Origin: Sphaerisporangium sp040685555
Lineage (GTDB): Bacteria; Actinomycetota; Actinomycetes; Streptosporangiales; Streptosporangiaceae
Length of the DNA: 64,000 bases
NCBI RefSeq assembly: GCF_040685555.1
Contig: NZ_JBFBIK010000028.1
Location: 1 to 64,000 of the forward strand
Reading direction: 5' to 3'
A model generated the notes under the pieces. The model worked only from the letters and a program-made list of their open reading frames with translations, had not been told where the DNA came from and did no database searches. Below, one piece after another: positions 28,589-36,678 of this stretch. How positions within the stretch are numbered: the first letter of the stretch is position 1; each line of letters starts with the position of its first letter. The position numbers and the translations under genes were made by a program.

Positions 28589-28819
28589 CACGCGATCACG
28601 GTGAACACCGTCGTGCCCGGCCCCATCCAGGTGGAACGGGAGAGGCTGCTGCCGATGAGCCGGCGGACATCGCCGGACCTGCAGGTGGCGCGTCAGTGTC
28701 TGCGACGGCGAGGTCAGCCGGATGACGTCGCGGGGGCGGTAGCGTTCCTCGCAGGCCCTGGCGCGGGGTTCATCACCGGTCGGTCCCTGCACGTCGACGG
28801 CGGCTGGCTCCTGCACTGA
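28589..28819 (+). pseudogene. C-terminal remnant of a short-chain dehydrogenase
   Basis: The frame reads HAITVNTVVPGPIQVERERL, then RRGQPDDVAGAVAFLAGPGA and FITGRSLHVDGGWLLH to TGA at 28819. This is the last third of a classical SDR: the VNTVxPGPI loop, the RxGQPxDVA helix and the TGxxLHVDGG tail. The Rossmann nucleotide-binding part and catalytic Tyr/Lys are absent, so it cannot be functional. Confidence 0.75.
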
Positions 28820-28834
28820 CCGAAAGGAGCCCTG

Positions 28835-29275
28835 ATGAGAGAACGTGTCCGAGCCATCCTCATCACCCCCGGCGGGAACCTGCTGACCATCAAGCGGGTT
28901 CGGCCCCAGATGGCGCCCTACTGGGTGCTGCCCGGGGGCGGCGTCGAGCGGGATGACGCGAGCGTGGAGTCCGCGCTGCACCGGGAGATCCGCGAGGAGC
29001 TCGCCGGCGAAGCCATGGTGCACTCGCTCGTCCACATCGAGGACCAGAGCGGCGAGCGTCAGTACTTTTTCCTTGCGAGGATTCGCCAGTGGGATCCGGC
29101 CCGGCGAAGCGGCCCGGAGTTCGCCGACCCCGCGCGGGGTGAGTACATCGTCGAGGAAGTGCCTTTGACCTCTGCGGCCCTGGCCCAGATCGCCCTGAAG
29201 CCCGAGCCGATCGCGGAGCTGCTGGCCGAGCACACCACGGAGCTGTTTCAGCTTGCCGACCTGAGGGCCGCCTGA
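28835..29275 (+). CDS. Nudix hydrolase
   Basis: 146 residues from ATG 28835, with GAAAGGAG at 28822-28829. The Nudix box is GVERDDASVESALHREIREE: REIREEL is intact, while the first Glu of the consensus (G-x5-E) is Ala, a variant I have seen in actinobacterial relatives. Such enzymes hydrolyse nucleoside diphosphates linked to another group; the substrate is not predictable. It lies just after the run of gene remnants and is the last plus-strand gene of the island. Confidence 0.85.
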   Translation: MRERVRAILITPGGNLLTIKRVRPQMAPYWVLPGGGVERDDASVESALHREIREELAGEAMVHSLVHIEDQSGERQYFFLARIRQWDPARRSGPEFADPARGEYIVEEVPLTSAALAQIALKPEPIAELLAEHTTELFQLADLRAA

Positions 29276-29356
29276 CCTCGAACATCACAACTTCTGATAG
29301 GTCAGGTGTTGCACCGATCATTAGCACCTTAAGGGCCCAGAGCGGGTCATTTTTGG

Positions 29357-30589
29357 TCAGACGAGGACCTCGGGCGGGGCGGGGTGGCTCAGGAACGCGG
29401 TGGGGCTCGCGGTCAGGCCGTACGCGCCTGCCTGGAACAGCACGATCAGGTCCCCGACCTCGGTCCTCGGCAGCGTCACGTCGTCCCCGAGCAGGTCGAG
29501 CGGGGTGCACAGGCAGCCGACCACGGTCACGGTCTCGGGCTCGGCGGCCGGGTCGCCCATGCGGTTCCCCACCGCGATCGGGTAGTTGCGCCTGATCACC
29601 TGGCCGAAGTTGCCGGACGCCGCGAGCTGGTGGTGCAGTCCCCCGTCCACGACGACGAAGGTCTTGCCGCGCGACTCCTTGCGGTCCACGACACGGGTGA
29701 CGTAGACGCCGGCCTCGCCCACCAGGTAGCGCCCGAGCTCGACGACGATCCTCGCCTCGGGCAGGCGGGGGCGGATCATCCCGTCGACCAGCTCCGCGAG
29801 GTTGCGCCCGACCGGTTCGAGGGCGAGCGGCCTGTCCCTCTGGGAGTACGGGATGCCGAAGCCGCCGCCGAGGTTGACGTACCGCACCGGTCCCGGCGCC
29901 GCCCCGGCGAACCCGAGGACGAGCTCGGCGGTCCTGCGCTGCGCCTCGCAGATGCTGTCGGCGTGCAGGTTCTGCGAGCCGGCGAACACGTGGAACCCCT
30001 GGAAGTCGAACTCGGCACCGGTCAGGCTCGCGAGCACCTCCGGCACCCGTTCCGCGTCGATGCCGAACTGCTGCGGCCCGCCCCCGAGCCGCATCCCGGA
30101 ACCCCGCACCGTGAAGTCGGGATTGACCCGCAGCGCGACCCGGGCCGGGATGCCGGTGGCCGCGCTGATCGACCGGACCCGCGCGATCTCCAGCTCGGAC
30201 TCCAGCTCGATGGTGACCCCGGCGGCGACCGCCTGGGTCAGCTCCTCGACCGTCTTGCCCGGCCCCGCGAAGCCGATCCGGCCCGCCGGAACCGGGGTGT
30301 CGAGCGCGTGCCGCATCTCCAGCGCGGAGGCCACGTCGAAGCCGTCGACCAGACCGCTCATGTGCTGGAGCAGGGCCGGCATCGGGTTGGCCTTCACCGC
30401 GTAGCTCAGGTCGATCTCGGTGGGCAGCGCGGCGCGCACGGCCGCGACCCGGCGGTTGATCAGCTCCCGGTCGTAGGCGAAGAACGGGGTGCCGCCCACC
30501 CGGGCGGCCAGCCGCTCGACGGGGATGCCGCCGACGGTGAGCGCGCCGTGGTGCCTTCCCGCCCATCCCTCCGGCAGGCCGGACATCAC
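29357..30589 (-). CDS. PLP-dependent decarboxylase (ornithine/DAP decarboxylase fold) acting in a carrier-protein trio
   Basis: 410 residues. Alanine-racemase-fold barrel with the PLP Lys in YAVKANP, GGGFG for phosphate binding, HVFAGSQ, and the second-subunit motifs GCLCTPLD (Cys) and FQAGAYG. Close in pattern to decarboxylases found beside an acyl ligase and ACP in exosortase-A loci. BtrK of butirosin biosynthesis is a known enzyme of this fold that decarboxylates a carrier-bound amino acid. The gene overlaps the ligase stop by 4 nt (GTG start) or 1 nt (ATG at 30586) and lies two genes below a free ACP. Inferred role: decarboxylation of an amino-dicarboxylate or similar unit on the ACP to give an omega-amino acyl group. 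Confidence 0.85.
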   Translation of the reverse strand: MMSGLPEGWAGRHHGALTVGGIPVERLAARVGGTPFFAYDRELINRRVAAVRAALPTEIDLSYAVKANPMPALLQHMSGLVDGFDVASALEMRHALDTPVPAGRIGFAGPGKTVEELTQAVAAGVTIELESELEIARVRSISAATGIPARVALRVNPDFTVRGSGMRLGGGPQQFGIDAERVPEVLASLTGAEFDFQGFHVFAGSQNLHADSICEAQRRTAELVLGFAGAAPGPVRYVNLGGGFGIPYSQRDRPLALEPVGRNLAELVDGMIRPRLPEARIVVELGRYLVGEAGVYVTRVVDRKESRGKTFVVVDGGLHHQLAASGNFGQVIRRNYPIAVGNRMGDPAAEPETVTVVGCLCTPLDLLGDDVTLPRTEVGDLIVLFQAGAYGLTASPTAFLSHPAPPEVLV

Positions 30590-32130
30590 GCCACCATCCG
30601 GCGCAGCTCACCGCGGTCGAACTTGCCGTTGCCCGACCTCGGCAGCTGGGAGTACACCACCACGCGCCGGGGGACCATGTACCTCGGCAGGTCGCGTTCC
30701 AGCGCCTTCATCAGCGTGCCGGTGTCGCAGGCCTCGCCCGTCGGGCCGGTGACCGCGAGCACCACGTGCTGCCCCAGCTCCTCGTCGGGCACGCCGAAGG
30801 CGGCCGCCTCGGACACCAGGCCGGTGGCGTACGCGGCCTCCTCGACCTCCGTGGGGCTCAGCCGGTATCCCGAGGTCTTGATCATGTCGTCGGTGCGCCC
30901 CACGAAGTACAGGAAGCCCTCCTCGTCGCGGTAGGCCACGTCGCCGGACCACACCGCGATCTCGGTGCGCGTGGGACCGCGCCCCGGCGGGAACGGACGG
31001 AACCGCTCGGCCGTGCGCTCGGGGTCGTTCCAGTAGCCGAGCGACACGAGCGCGCCGCGATGCACGATCTCGCCCTCCTCGCCGGGGTCGCAGACCGAGC
31101 CGTCCGGCCGCACCACCAGGACCTCCGCGTTGGGGATGGCCTTGCCGATCGAGCCGGGCCGGCGTCCGGCCTCGGCCGGGTCGAGGTAGGTGGAGCGGAA
31201 CGCCTCGGTCAGCCCGTACATCAGGTAGGGCTTCGCCTCGGGAAAGGTCTCCCGCAGCCAGGCCAGGGTGGTCCCGGGCATGCGACCTCCGGTACTGGCG
31301 ACATAGCGCAGGCTCCCGGTGGCCTCCCGCGGCCATTTCCTGGTCGCGAGCTGGAGCCACAGGGGCGGTACGCACGTCAGCCCGGTGACACCGTGCCGGG
31401 CGCACAGGCGTACGACCTCGCCGGGCGTGAGGTAGTTCATCAGGACCACGTGCGCGCCGGCGACGAAAGAGGTCGTGAGCTGGCTGAACCCGGCGTCGAA
31501 GCTCAGCGGGAGCACGGCGAGCACCACGTCGTCGCGGGTGTGCCCGAGATAGGCGGCGACGCTCTGCGCGCCGGCGAGCAGGTTGCGGTGCGACAGGACG
31601 ACGCCCTTCGGCGAGCCGGTGCTGCCGGAGGTGTAGAGGATGGCCGCGACGTCGGCGTCGATCACCCCGTCACCGTCGCCGTGAGCCGGCTCATCCTCAG
31701 CGCACAGCCGCGCCCAGGTGGTCACCCCTGGGCCGTCGCCCGCGGCGTCACCGATCAGCACCAGGTGCGGCGACCGGCCCACCTCGAACCGGCCCGCCAG
31801 CGTGCGGTGGCGCTCGCACGTGGTGATCACCACGCGGGCGTCGCAGTCGGCGGCGATGTACTCCACCTGCCGCGGTCTGAGCAGCGGGTTGACCGGGACG
31901 AAGACCCCGCCGGCCGAGGAAACGGCCAGCATCGCGACGACCGTCTCGACGCGCTTCTCGAGGTACACGACGACCCGCTCGCCACGACGGAGACCGAGGC
32001 GCCGCAGCCCGGCGGCGGCCCTGCCGACGCGACGGGCCAGCTCGCCGTAGGTGAGGGTCTCGTCCTTGAAGGTCAGCGCCGGGCCCTCCGGGTCGCCGCA
32101 CCCCAGCAGATCATCGACTCGAGTCAGCAT
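30586..32130 (-). CDS. AMP-forming acyl/aminoacyl ligase for a free-standing ACP
   Basis: 514 residues, ANL superfamily: P-loop-like YTSGSTGSPKGV, YGLTEAFRST, SGDVAYRDEEGFLYF, hinge GRTDDMIKTSGYRL and the catalytic Lys in SGNGKFDR. It activates a carboxylate as the adenylate and transfers it to a thiol, here probably the ACP encoded 44 nt upstream. The A10-like Lys and A3 core are intact. I cannot read a substrate code with confidence. The partner PLP decarboxylase, overlapping its 3' end, suggests an amino-acid substrate. Confidence 0.85.
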   Translation of the reverse strand: MLTRVDDLLGCGDPEGPALTFKDETLTYGELARRVGRAAAGLRRLGLRRGERVVVYLEKRVETVVAMLAVSSAGGVFVPVNPLLRPRQVEYIAADCDARVVITTCERHRTLAGRFEVGRSPHLVLIGDAAGDGPGVTTWARLCAEDEPAHGDGDGVIDADVAAILYTSGSTGSPKGVVLSHRNLLAGAQSVAAYLGHTRDDVVLAVLPLSFDAGFSQLTTSFVAGAHVVLMNYLTPGEVVRLCARHGVTGLTCVPPLWLQLATRKWPREATGSLRYVASTGGRMPGTTLAWLRETFPEAKPYLMYGLTEAFRSTYLDPAEAGRRPGSIGKAIPNAEVLVVRPDGSVCDPGEEGEIVHRGALVSLGYWNDPERTAERFRPFPPGRGPTRTEIAVWSGDVAYRDEEGFLYFVGRTDDMIKTSGYRLSPTEVEEAAYATGLVSEAAAFGVPDEELGQHVVLAVTGPTGEACDTGTLMKALERDLPRYMVPRRVVVYSQLPRSGNGKFDRGELRRMVA

Positions 32131-32174
32131 GCGCGGTCCTCACGCTCGTGGCCGGCCGGGGTGCCACCCGCCGC

Positions 32175-32435
32175 TCATTTCGTGGCCACCAGCGCCGAGA
32201 GCGCCCGCCAGAGCGAGCCGACGGTCGCGAACGTCTCCTCGTCGAGGATGTCGTCGGGAAGCTCGATGTCGTAGCCGTCCTCCAGTGCGACCAGCAGCTG
32301 GACGACGCCCATCGAGTCGAGGCCGAGCCCGGCGAGGTCGTCGAACGGGGAGAGGTCACCGGATTCTGCATAAGGCAAATGGGGCCGGAGGATATTTTGG
32401 AACTCGTGAGGTATTTCTATTTCAACCATGGTCAT
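32175..32435 (-). CDS. Free-standing acyl carrier protein
   Basis: 86 residues. The phosphopantetheine Ser is in GLGLDSMGVVQLLVALEDGY, followed by an acidic helix and IELPDDILDEETFATV. Start ATG 32435 lies 7 nt after the GAGG of GAGGTGG; a second ATG follows at 32429. First gene of the ACP, ligase, decarboxylase unit. It probably carries the activated amino acid while it is decarboxylated and then passed to a condensation-like protein or PKS. Confidence 0.9.
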   Translation of the reverse strand: MTMVEIEIPHEFQNILRPHLPYAESGDLSPFDDLAGLGLDSMGVVQLLVALEDGYDIELPDDILDEETFATVGSLWRALSALVATK

Positions 32436-32743
32436 CGTGCCACCTCGCAGTGAGGGCCCAGCGCATCGGACGACATCGAGAAATGTTGCCCCACCCAGGC
32501 TCGCCGGGCGCGGGGGTACGGTCAAGCGAGTCGTTCATTTAAAAAGGACCGCTCCGGTGGCAGGTTGTCACGTTCCTGAAGATGACACCGCCCCGTCGTT
32601 GTAACGCCCTCCTGAAACGCCAATTCTCAATCGCATGCAACTATCCTGAGAAGCGCTGTCGATCCGGCGACCGGTGAGTCGCACCACCGGCGAACTGCGC
32701 AATCGTGCGGAGTGGGTGTCGCGACCGACTGTTGGAGGCTGAG
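32436..32743. promoter_or_regulatory. Divergent promoter region between the ACP trio and the condensation fusion gene
   Basis: About 308 bp with locally lower GC around 32520-32650. It must hold outward promoters for both units. The minus-strand side ends in GAGGTGG before the ACP; the plus side ends in GGAGG at 32734-32738 before TTG 32744. No phased TTGAC repeats were seen. Confidence 0.5.
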
Positions 32744-35356
32744 TTGTCCGCTGCCAAGAACGCCAATCTCTGCTGGGGCCAGCGTTACATGTGGCTGAGA
32801 TATCACCAGCTGCCGCCGCGGGAGCGACACGACACGCACATCGTCCTGCACCTGGAGATGCCCTACGACGTCACGTTCGCGCACTGCCGGACGGCGGTCA
32901 ACTACCTGACCCGCCGGCACGAGGCGCTGCGCACCACATATCACCTCGACGGTGACGGCGACCCGCGGCAGCGGGTGCATTCTCCGGCCGCCGTCCCGGT
33001 CATTCAGGTGACCACGGAAAGGGACGGCACGGCCGCACCGGGCGAGGTCGTGGAAAAGCTCACCACCACCGAATTCGACCTTTCCACCGAATGGCCGATA
33101 CGCGCCTGCGTCATCACCACGGGCGGCGTTCCGAAGCAGCTCGTCCTGGTGCTGAACCACCTGGCGGTCGACGTCTGGACGGTCCGGCAGATCAAGCGTG
33201 AGCTCAAGGTCCAGTGCGCCGGCTTCAGCTCCCGGCGGCCCGCCGCCCTGGAGCCGGTGCGCCACCAGCCGATGGATCTCACCCGGTACGAGTCCTCGCC
33301 GGAGGCCGCCGCCATGGCCGGACGCGCCATGGCCTTCTGGAGAGAGGAGATCTCGAAGCTGCCGGCCGACACGTTCGGCGCGAGGCGCGTGCACGACGCC
33401 GAGCCGTCCGCACGCGGCGCGACGCTCACCTCGCCGTCGATGCTGGACGCCAGCCGCCGCATCGGCGCCCGGCACCAGGCGTGGCCGTCGCTGGTCCACG
33501 TGACCGCCTACACCATGCTCATGGCCGCCTACACCGGCAGCGGCACGGTCGGCCACCTCTCCTTCACCAGCAATCGCGATTCAGGCCAGTACTCCGACGT
33601 GATGACCTGCATGTTCTCGCCCCTGCTGATGCGGGTCGACTGCCACGACGACCCCACCTTCACGGAGCTGCTGCGGCGCGTCGCGCGGCACTTCGAGCGG
33701 GCGCAGGCCAACTCCTACGTCCCCTATGACGAGGTCGTCGAGCTGGTGTCACGCGAGAGCTCGCGGCGCGGCCAGGACGTGCGTATCGGGTCGGAGCTGA
33801 ACTTCATCAAGCAGGCGTCCCGGGACACCAAGGCCAGGCGCACCAAGTTCACCTGGAGCGCGACGCCGTCTGGCTGGGCTCACCACGGCGGCGACACCTA
33901 CTTCCGCATCGACGAGTGGCGGGACGCCGTCGTCGTCACGCTCAAGGCCGTCTCCACGGTGATGGACGCCGATGCCATGGAGCGGTTCCTACGGGGCTAC
34001 GAGGCCGTGTTCCAGGCGCACGACGACCCGTCGGCGGACCTGCGGATCAGCGACGTCGCCCGGCTGGCGGGTTTCGCGCCCCCGCCGCCGGCCGGGGACG
34101 ACCTGGCCGGCCTCGGCCGGATCGAGGCCGCAGGAGACGAGGCCGCAGGAGACGAGGCCGCCACCCCGATGGGCGAGGCCGAGCGGATCCTGGCGGCCGT
34201 CGTGCGGCAGGTGAACGGGCTCGATGACGTCGACCTGTCCGGCAGCTACACGGCCGCCGGGGGAAGGGCCCTGCGGATCCCTGGGGTGCTGGCCGCGCTC
34301 GCCGGCCATGGGTGGGAAGGCATCTCCGTCCACCAGCTCACCAGTGCCCGGCCGCTACGCGCGCTGGCCGCCCGGCTCACCCCGATCACCCCGATCACCC
34401 CGATCGGGCCCTCTACCCCAACCCAGAACTTGAGCAAGACGGAGTGGTTTCACATGAATGACGCTCTCGCGGACCGCCCCTCCAACGGTGTCTCCAAGAC
34501 GCACCAGCTGGTCGCTTCGGAGCAGGAGCTCCGGCGGGCGCTCGACCGTGAACTGTCGGCCTTCGACCTCGACAAGCTGGTCATCATGGGTGGCCACTTC
34601 ATGCTCTTCGAGGACGAGACCTCCGGCCGGCTCGTGCCCGGGGTCATCGAGGAGCAGAAGTCCGACACCATGCGGCGCAGGATCGCCGGCCGCGTCGGGA
34701 TCTTCCCCGGCTACAGCTGGACGATGTCGGTCGACCTGCTCAAGTCCTACTCGGAGACCTGCGACGACGTACGGCTGCTCCTGCTGATCAACGACTGGCA
34801 GTACGTGCCGGCGGCGGGCCGTCCCGCGAGCGAGCTGCGGGCCGAGTTCTTCGAGGAGTTCACCCGGCTGCCCGCCGAGTACGAGAAGGTCCTGCGCAAC
34901 TCCGGCCTCTCGCCGGACCGGGTCCTTTCGAGCCGCAAGCACGCGCTGTCGTTCCCCGAGACGTGGCTGAAGTACCGCTTCCAGAAGGCCGCCGACAAGT
35001 TCGTCAAGCAGGGGCTGCTGGAGAAGCGCGTCCTCGACTCCGCCAGGAACGACACCGAGGTGGCCTTCCTCGACCCGGAGGGGAACTACCGCACGCTGAT
35101 CAGCTGTGGCATCACCGGATGCGCGGGCGAGATCACCGAGATGATCTCGGAGGTCTACCGCGCCGGCTACCGGGCCATCGTCATCTTCGCGCCGGGCGAG
35201 TGCCTCGCGCCCGTACAGACGGGCGTCGACATCGCGCTCAACCTCTACCGGCTGCCGGGAATGCTCGTCGTCATCGCCGACCCCGGCGGGAGCGGCGAGA
35301 TGTCCACCGACGAGATCTACTCGAAGCTCGTGACGGTCAGCACCTTCCGCAGCTGA
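32744..35356 (+). CDS. Condensation-like domain, serine-less carrier-like domain and unknown Cys-containing domain in one ORF
   Basis: 870 residues from TTG 32744 (GGAGG 5 nt upstream; the frame opens at GTG 32705). Residues about 1-440 are condensation-like: RRHEALRTTYHLDG and LNHLAVDVWTV (second His and Asp kept, first His is Asn, Gly is Val). Residues about 470-545 resemble a carrier protein, but the GGDSL position reads GGRAL, so no phosphopantetheine site. After a TPITPITPI linker comes a 300-residue domain from MNDALADRPS (34454), including VIMGGHFMLFEDE, LLLLINDWQYVP, ISCGITGCAGEITEMISEVY and IFAPGECLAPVQTGVDI; three Cys are visible. I do not recognise it. ATG 34454 has GGAG 9 nt upstream, so the second half may also be made alone. 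The cysteine desulfurase starts 47 nt downstream. Confidence 0.85.
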   Translation: MSAAKNANLCWGQRYMWLRYHQLPPRERHDTHIVLHLEMPYDVTFAHCRTAVNYLTRRHEALRTTYHLDGDGDPRQRVHSPAAVPVIQVTTERDGTAAPGEVVEKLTTTEFDLSTEWPIRACVITTGGVPKQLVLVLNHLAVDVWTVRQIKRELKVQCAGFSSRRPAALEPVRHQPMDLTRYESSPEAAAMAGRAMAFWREEISKLPADTFGARRVHDAEPSARGATLTSPSMLDASRRIGARHQAWPSLVHVTAYTMLMAAYTGSGTVGHLSFTSNRDSGQYSDVMTCMFSPLLMRVDCHDDPTFTELLRRVARHFERAQANSYVPYDEVVELVSRESSRRGQDVRIGSELNFIKQASRDTKARRTKFTWSATPSGWAHHGGDTYFRIDEWRDAVVVTLKAVSTVMDADAMERFLRGYEAVFQAHDDPSADLRISDVARLAGFAPPPPAGDDLAGLGRIEAAGDEAAGDEAATPMGEAERILAAVVRQVNGLDDVDLSGSYTAAGGRALRIPGVLAALAGHGWEGISVHQLTSARPLRALAARLTPITPITPIGPSTPTQNLSKTEWFHMNDALADRPSNGVSKTHQLVASEQELRRALDRELSAFDLDKLVIMGGHFMLFEDETSGRLVPGVIEEQKSDTMRRRIAGRVGIFPGYSWTMSVDLLKSYSETCDDVRLLLLINDWQYVPAAGRPASELRAEFFEEFTRLPAEYEKVLRNSGLSPDRVLSSRKHALSFPETWLKYRFQKAADKFVKQGLLEKRVLDSARNDTEVAFLDPEGNYRTLISCGITGCAGEITEMISEVYRAGYRAIVIFAPGECLAPVQTGVDIALNLYRLPGMLVVIADPGGSGEMSTDEIYSKLVTVSTFRS
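34124..34162. repeat. 15-bp in-frame tandem repeat in a linker
   Basis: Two and a half copies of gaggccgcaggagac (34124-34138, 34139-34153, partial to 34162). They encode an acidic Ala/Gly/Asp/Glu linker between the condensation-like and carrier-like domains. Confidence 0.85.
34379..34405. repeat. 9-bp in-frame tandem repeat (Thr-Pro-Ile linker)
   Basis: Three exact copies of accccgatc encode TPITPITPI between the carrier-like domain and the unknown C-terminal domain. It marks a domain boundary just upstream of the possible internal start at 34454. Confidence 0.85.
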
Positions 35357-35403
35357 CGCACCCGGCAGCGCAGGCGAAACACCGACGGTGACGGAACGGG
35401 ACA

Positions 35404-36567
35404 ATGAAGGTCATCTATCTGGACAACTGTGCCACCACTCGCGTGGACGACGAAGTGTTCGACGCGATGCTGCCCTACCTGAGGGACGACTTCGGGAACC
35501 CGTCGTCGCCGCATGTCCTCGGCAAGCGGGCCCGCCGGGCCGTGGACGCCGCCACCGAGTCGGTGGCGGCGCTGCTCGGCGCCGCCCCCGAGAGCATCGT
35601 CCTCACCTCCGGCGCGACCGAGAGCAACAACATCGCGCTGCTGGGGATGTTCGCGCATGCCGACCGCGCGCCGGTCAACGCGCTGTTCTGCCCGACCGAC
35701 CACAAGTCGTCTCTCGCGATCGGCCGGGCGCTGGGCAGCAGGGGGATCGACATCCGCACGATGAAAGTGCGCCCGGACGGGCTGGTGGATCTCGCCGGCT
35801 TCGCCGGGCTCCTCGACGTCCACTCCCGGGTGGCGACGGTCGCCTGGGTCAACAGCGAGATCGGCACGATCCAGCCCGTCTCGGAGATGGCCGCGCTCGG
35901 CCACGCCGCCGGGTGCCTGCTGCACGTCGACGGCGCCCAGGCCGCCGGCCGGATCCCGATCAGCGTGGCGGACGCGGCGATGGACACCCTTTCGATCTCG
36001 GCCCACAAGATACGCGGGCCGAAGGGGATCGGCGCCCTGTACGTGCGGCCGGAGATCCGCCGCCGCCTGCACCCGACCACCTACGGCGGCGGCCAGTACG
36101 AGCTGCGCAGCGGGACGGTACCCACCCACCTGGTGGTGGGCCTGGGCAAGGCGTGCGAGCTGGCGCTGCGCCGGCTCGACGCCGACTGGGAGCGGGTCAC
36201 GCGGCTGCGGGACACGGCGCTGCGACTGCTCACCGCGCGCATGCCGGGCGTGCGGTTGAACGGGTGCCCCCACGCGGGGGTGCCCCACATCCTGAACCTC
36301 GTCCTGCCCGGGGTGCGCGGCGAGAGCCTGGTGGCGAGCCTGCACTCCGTGGCGCTGTCCACCGGGTCGGCGTGCAACTCGGCGTCCCAGGAGCCCTCGC
36401 CCGTGCTCACGGCGATCGGGGTCGGCCCCGAGGACGCGAACAGCTCCATCCGCATGTGCCTGGACCCCGGCATGGACATGGAGGAGCTGGTGCGCGGCAT
36501 CGAGCTCGTCTGCGACCGGGCCGAGGGCCTGGCCGGCGTGGCCGTCGCGATGCAGGGCGCGCGGTGA
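35404..36567 (+). CDS. Cysteine desulfurase (IscS/NifS-type)
   Basis: 387 residues, full length. Class V aminotransferase fold: YLDNCATT (usually LDNAATT), TSGATESNN, the cofactor-stacking His in TDHKSSL, HVDGAQAAG, PLP Lys in SISAHKIRGPKG and the persulfide Cys loop STGSACNSASQEPS. It moves sulfur from L-cysteine onto its own Cys and then to an acceptor. No IscU, ThiI, MnmA or ThiS homologue is nearby, so the acceptor is unknown. Its place 47 nt after the condensation fusion gene, same strand, suggests sulfur for the product; a housekeeping copy would not be expected here. Weak Shine-Dalgarno. Confidence 0.9.
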   Translation: MKVIYLDNCATTRVDDEVFDAMLPYLRDDFGNPSSPHVLGKRARRAVDAATESVAALLGAAPESIVLTSGATESNNIALLGMFAHADRAPVNALFCPTDHKSSLAIGRALGSRGIDIRTMKVRPDGLVDLAGFAGLLDVHSRVATVAWVNSEIGTIQPVSEMAALGHAAGCLLHVDGAQAAGRIPISVADAAMDTLSISAHKIRGPKGIGALYVRPEIRRRLHPTTYGGGQYELRSGTVPTHLVVGLGKACELALRRLDADWERVTRLRDTALRLLTARMPGVRLNGCPHAGVPHILNLVLPGVRGESLVASLHSVALSTGSACNSASQEPSPVLTAIGVGPEDANSSIRMCLDPGMDMEELVRGIELVCDRAEGLAGVAVAMQGAR

Positions 36568-36678
36568 CCTCTGCCGCCGGTGGCATCGCGGCGCGCCCTC
36601 GGAGGGCAGGACGCGGCGCGCGCGATGACACCCGATGTCGCCGGGCGGACAGGGCCGGACGAGCGAACGCGGGCGCCA

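Noticed and set aside
29276..29356. Conserved-looking 80-bp gap between the Nudix and decarboxylase genes
   Set aside because: Contains only a short GGTG-TTG-CACC symmetry; no clear terminator or attachment site could be supported.
14009..36567. Thiotetronate (thiolactomycin/Tu 3010-type) cluster
   Set aside because: A desulfurase and condensation-like domains are present, but the tRNA-thiolase-like partner and P450 of those clusters are absent.
36568..36678. GC-rich inverted stretches between the desulfurase and LuxR genes
   Set aside because: Possible weak stems without a T run; not convincing as a terminator.
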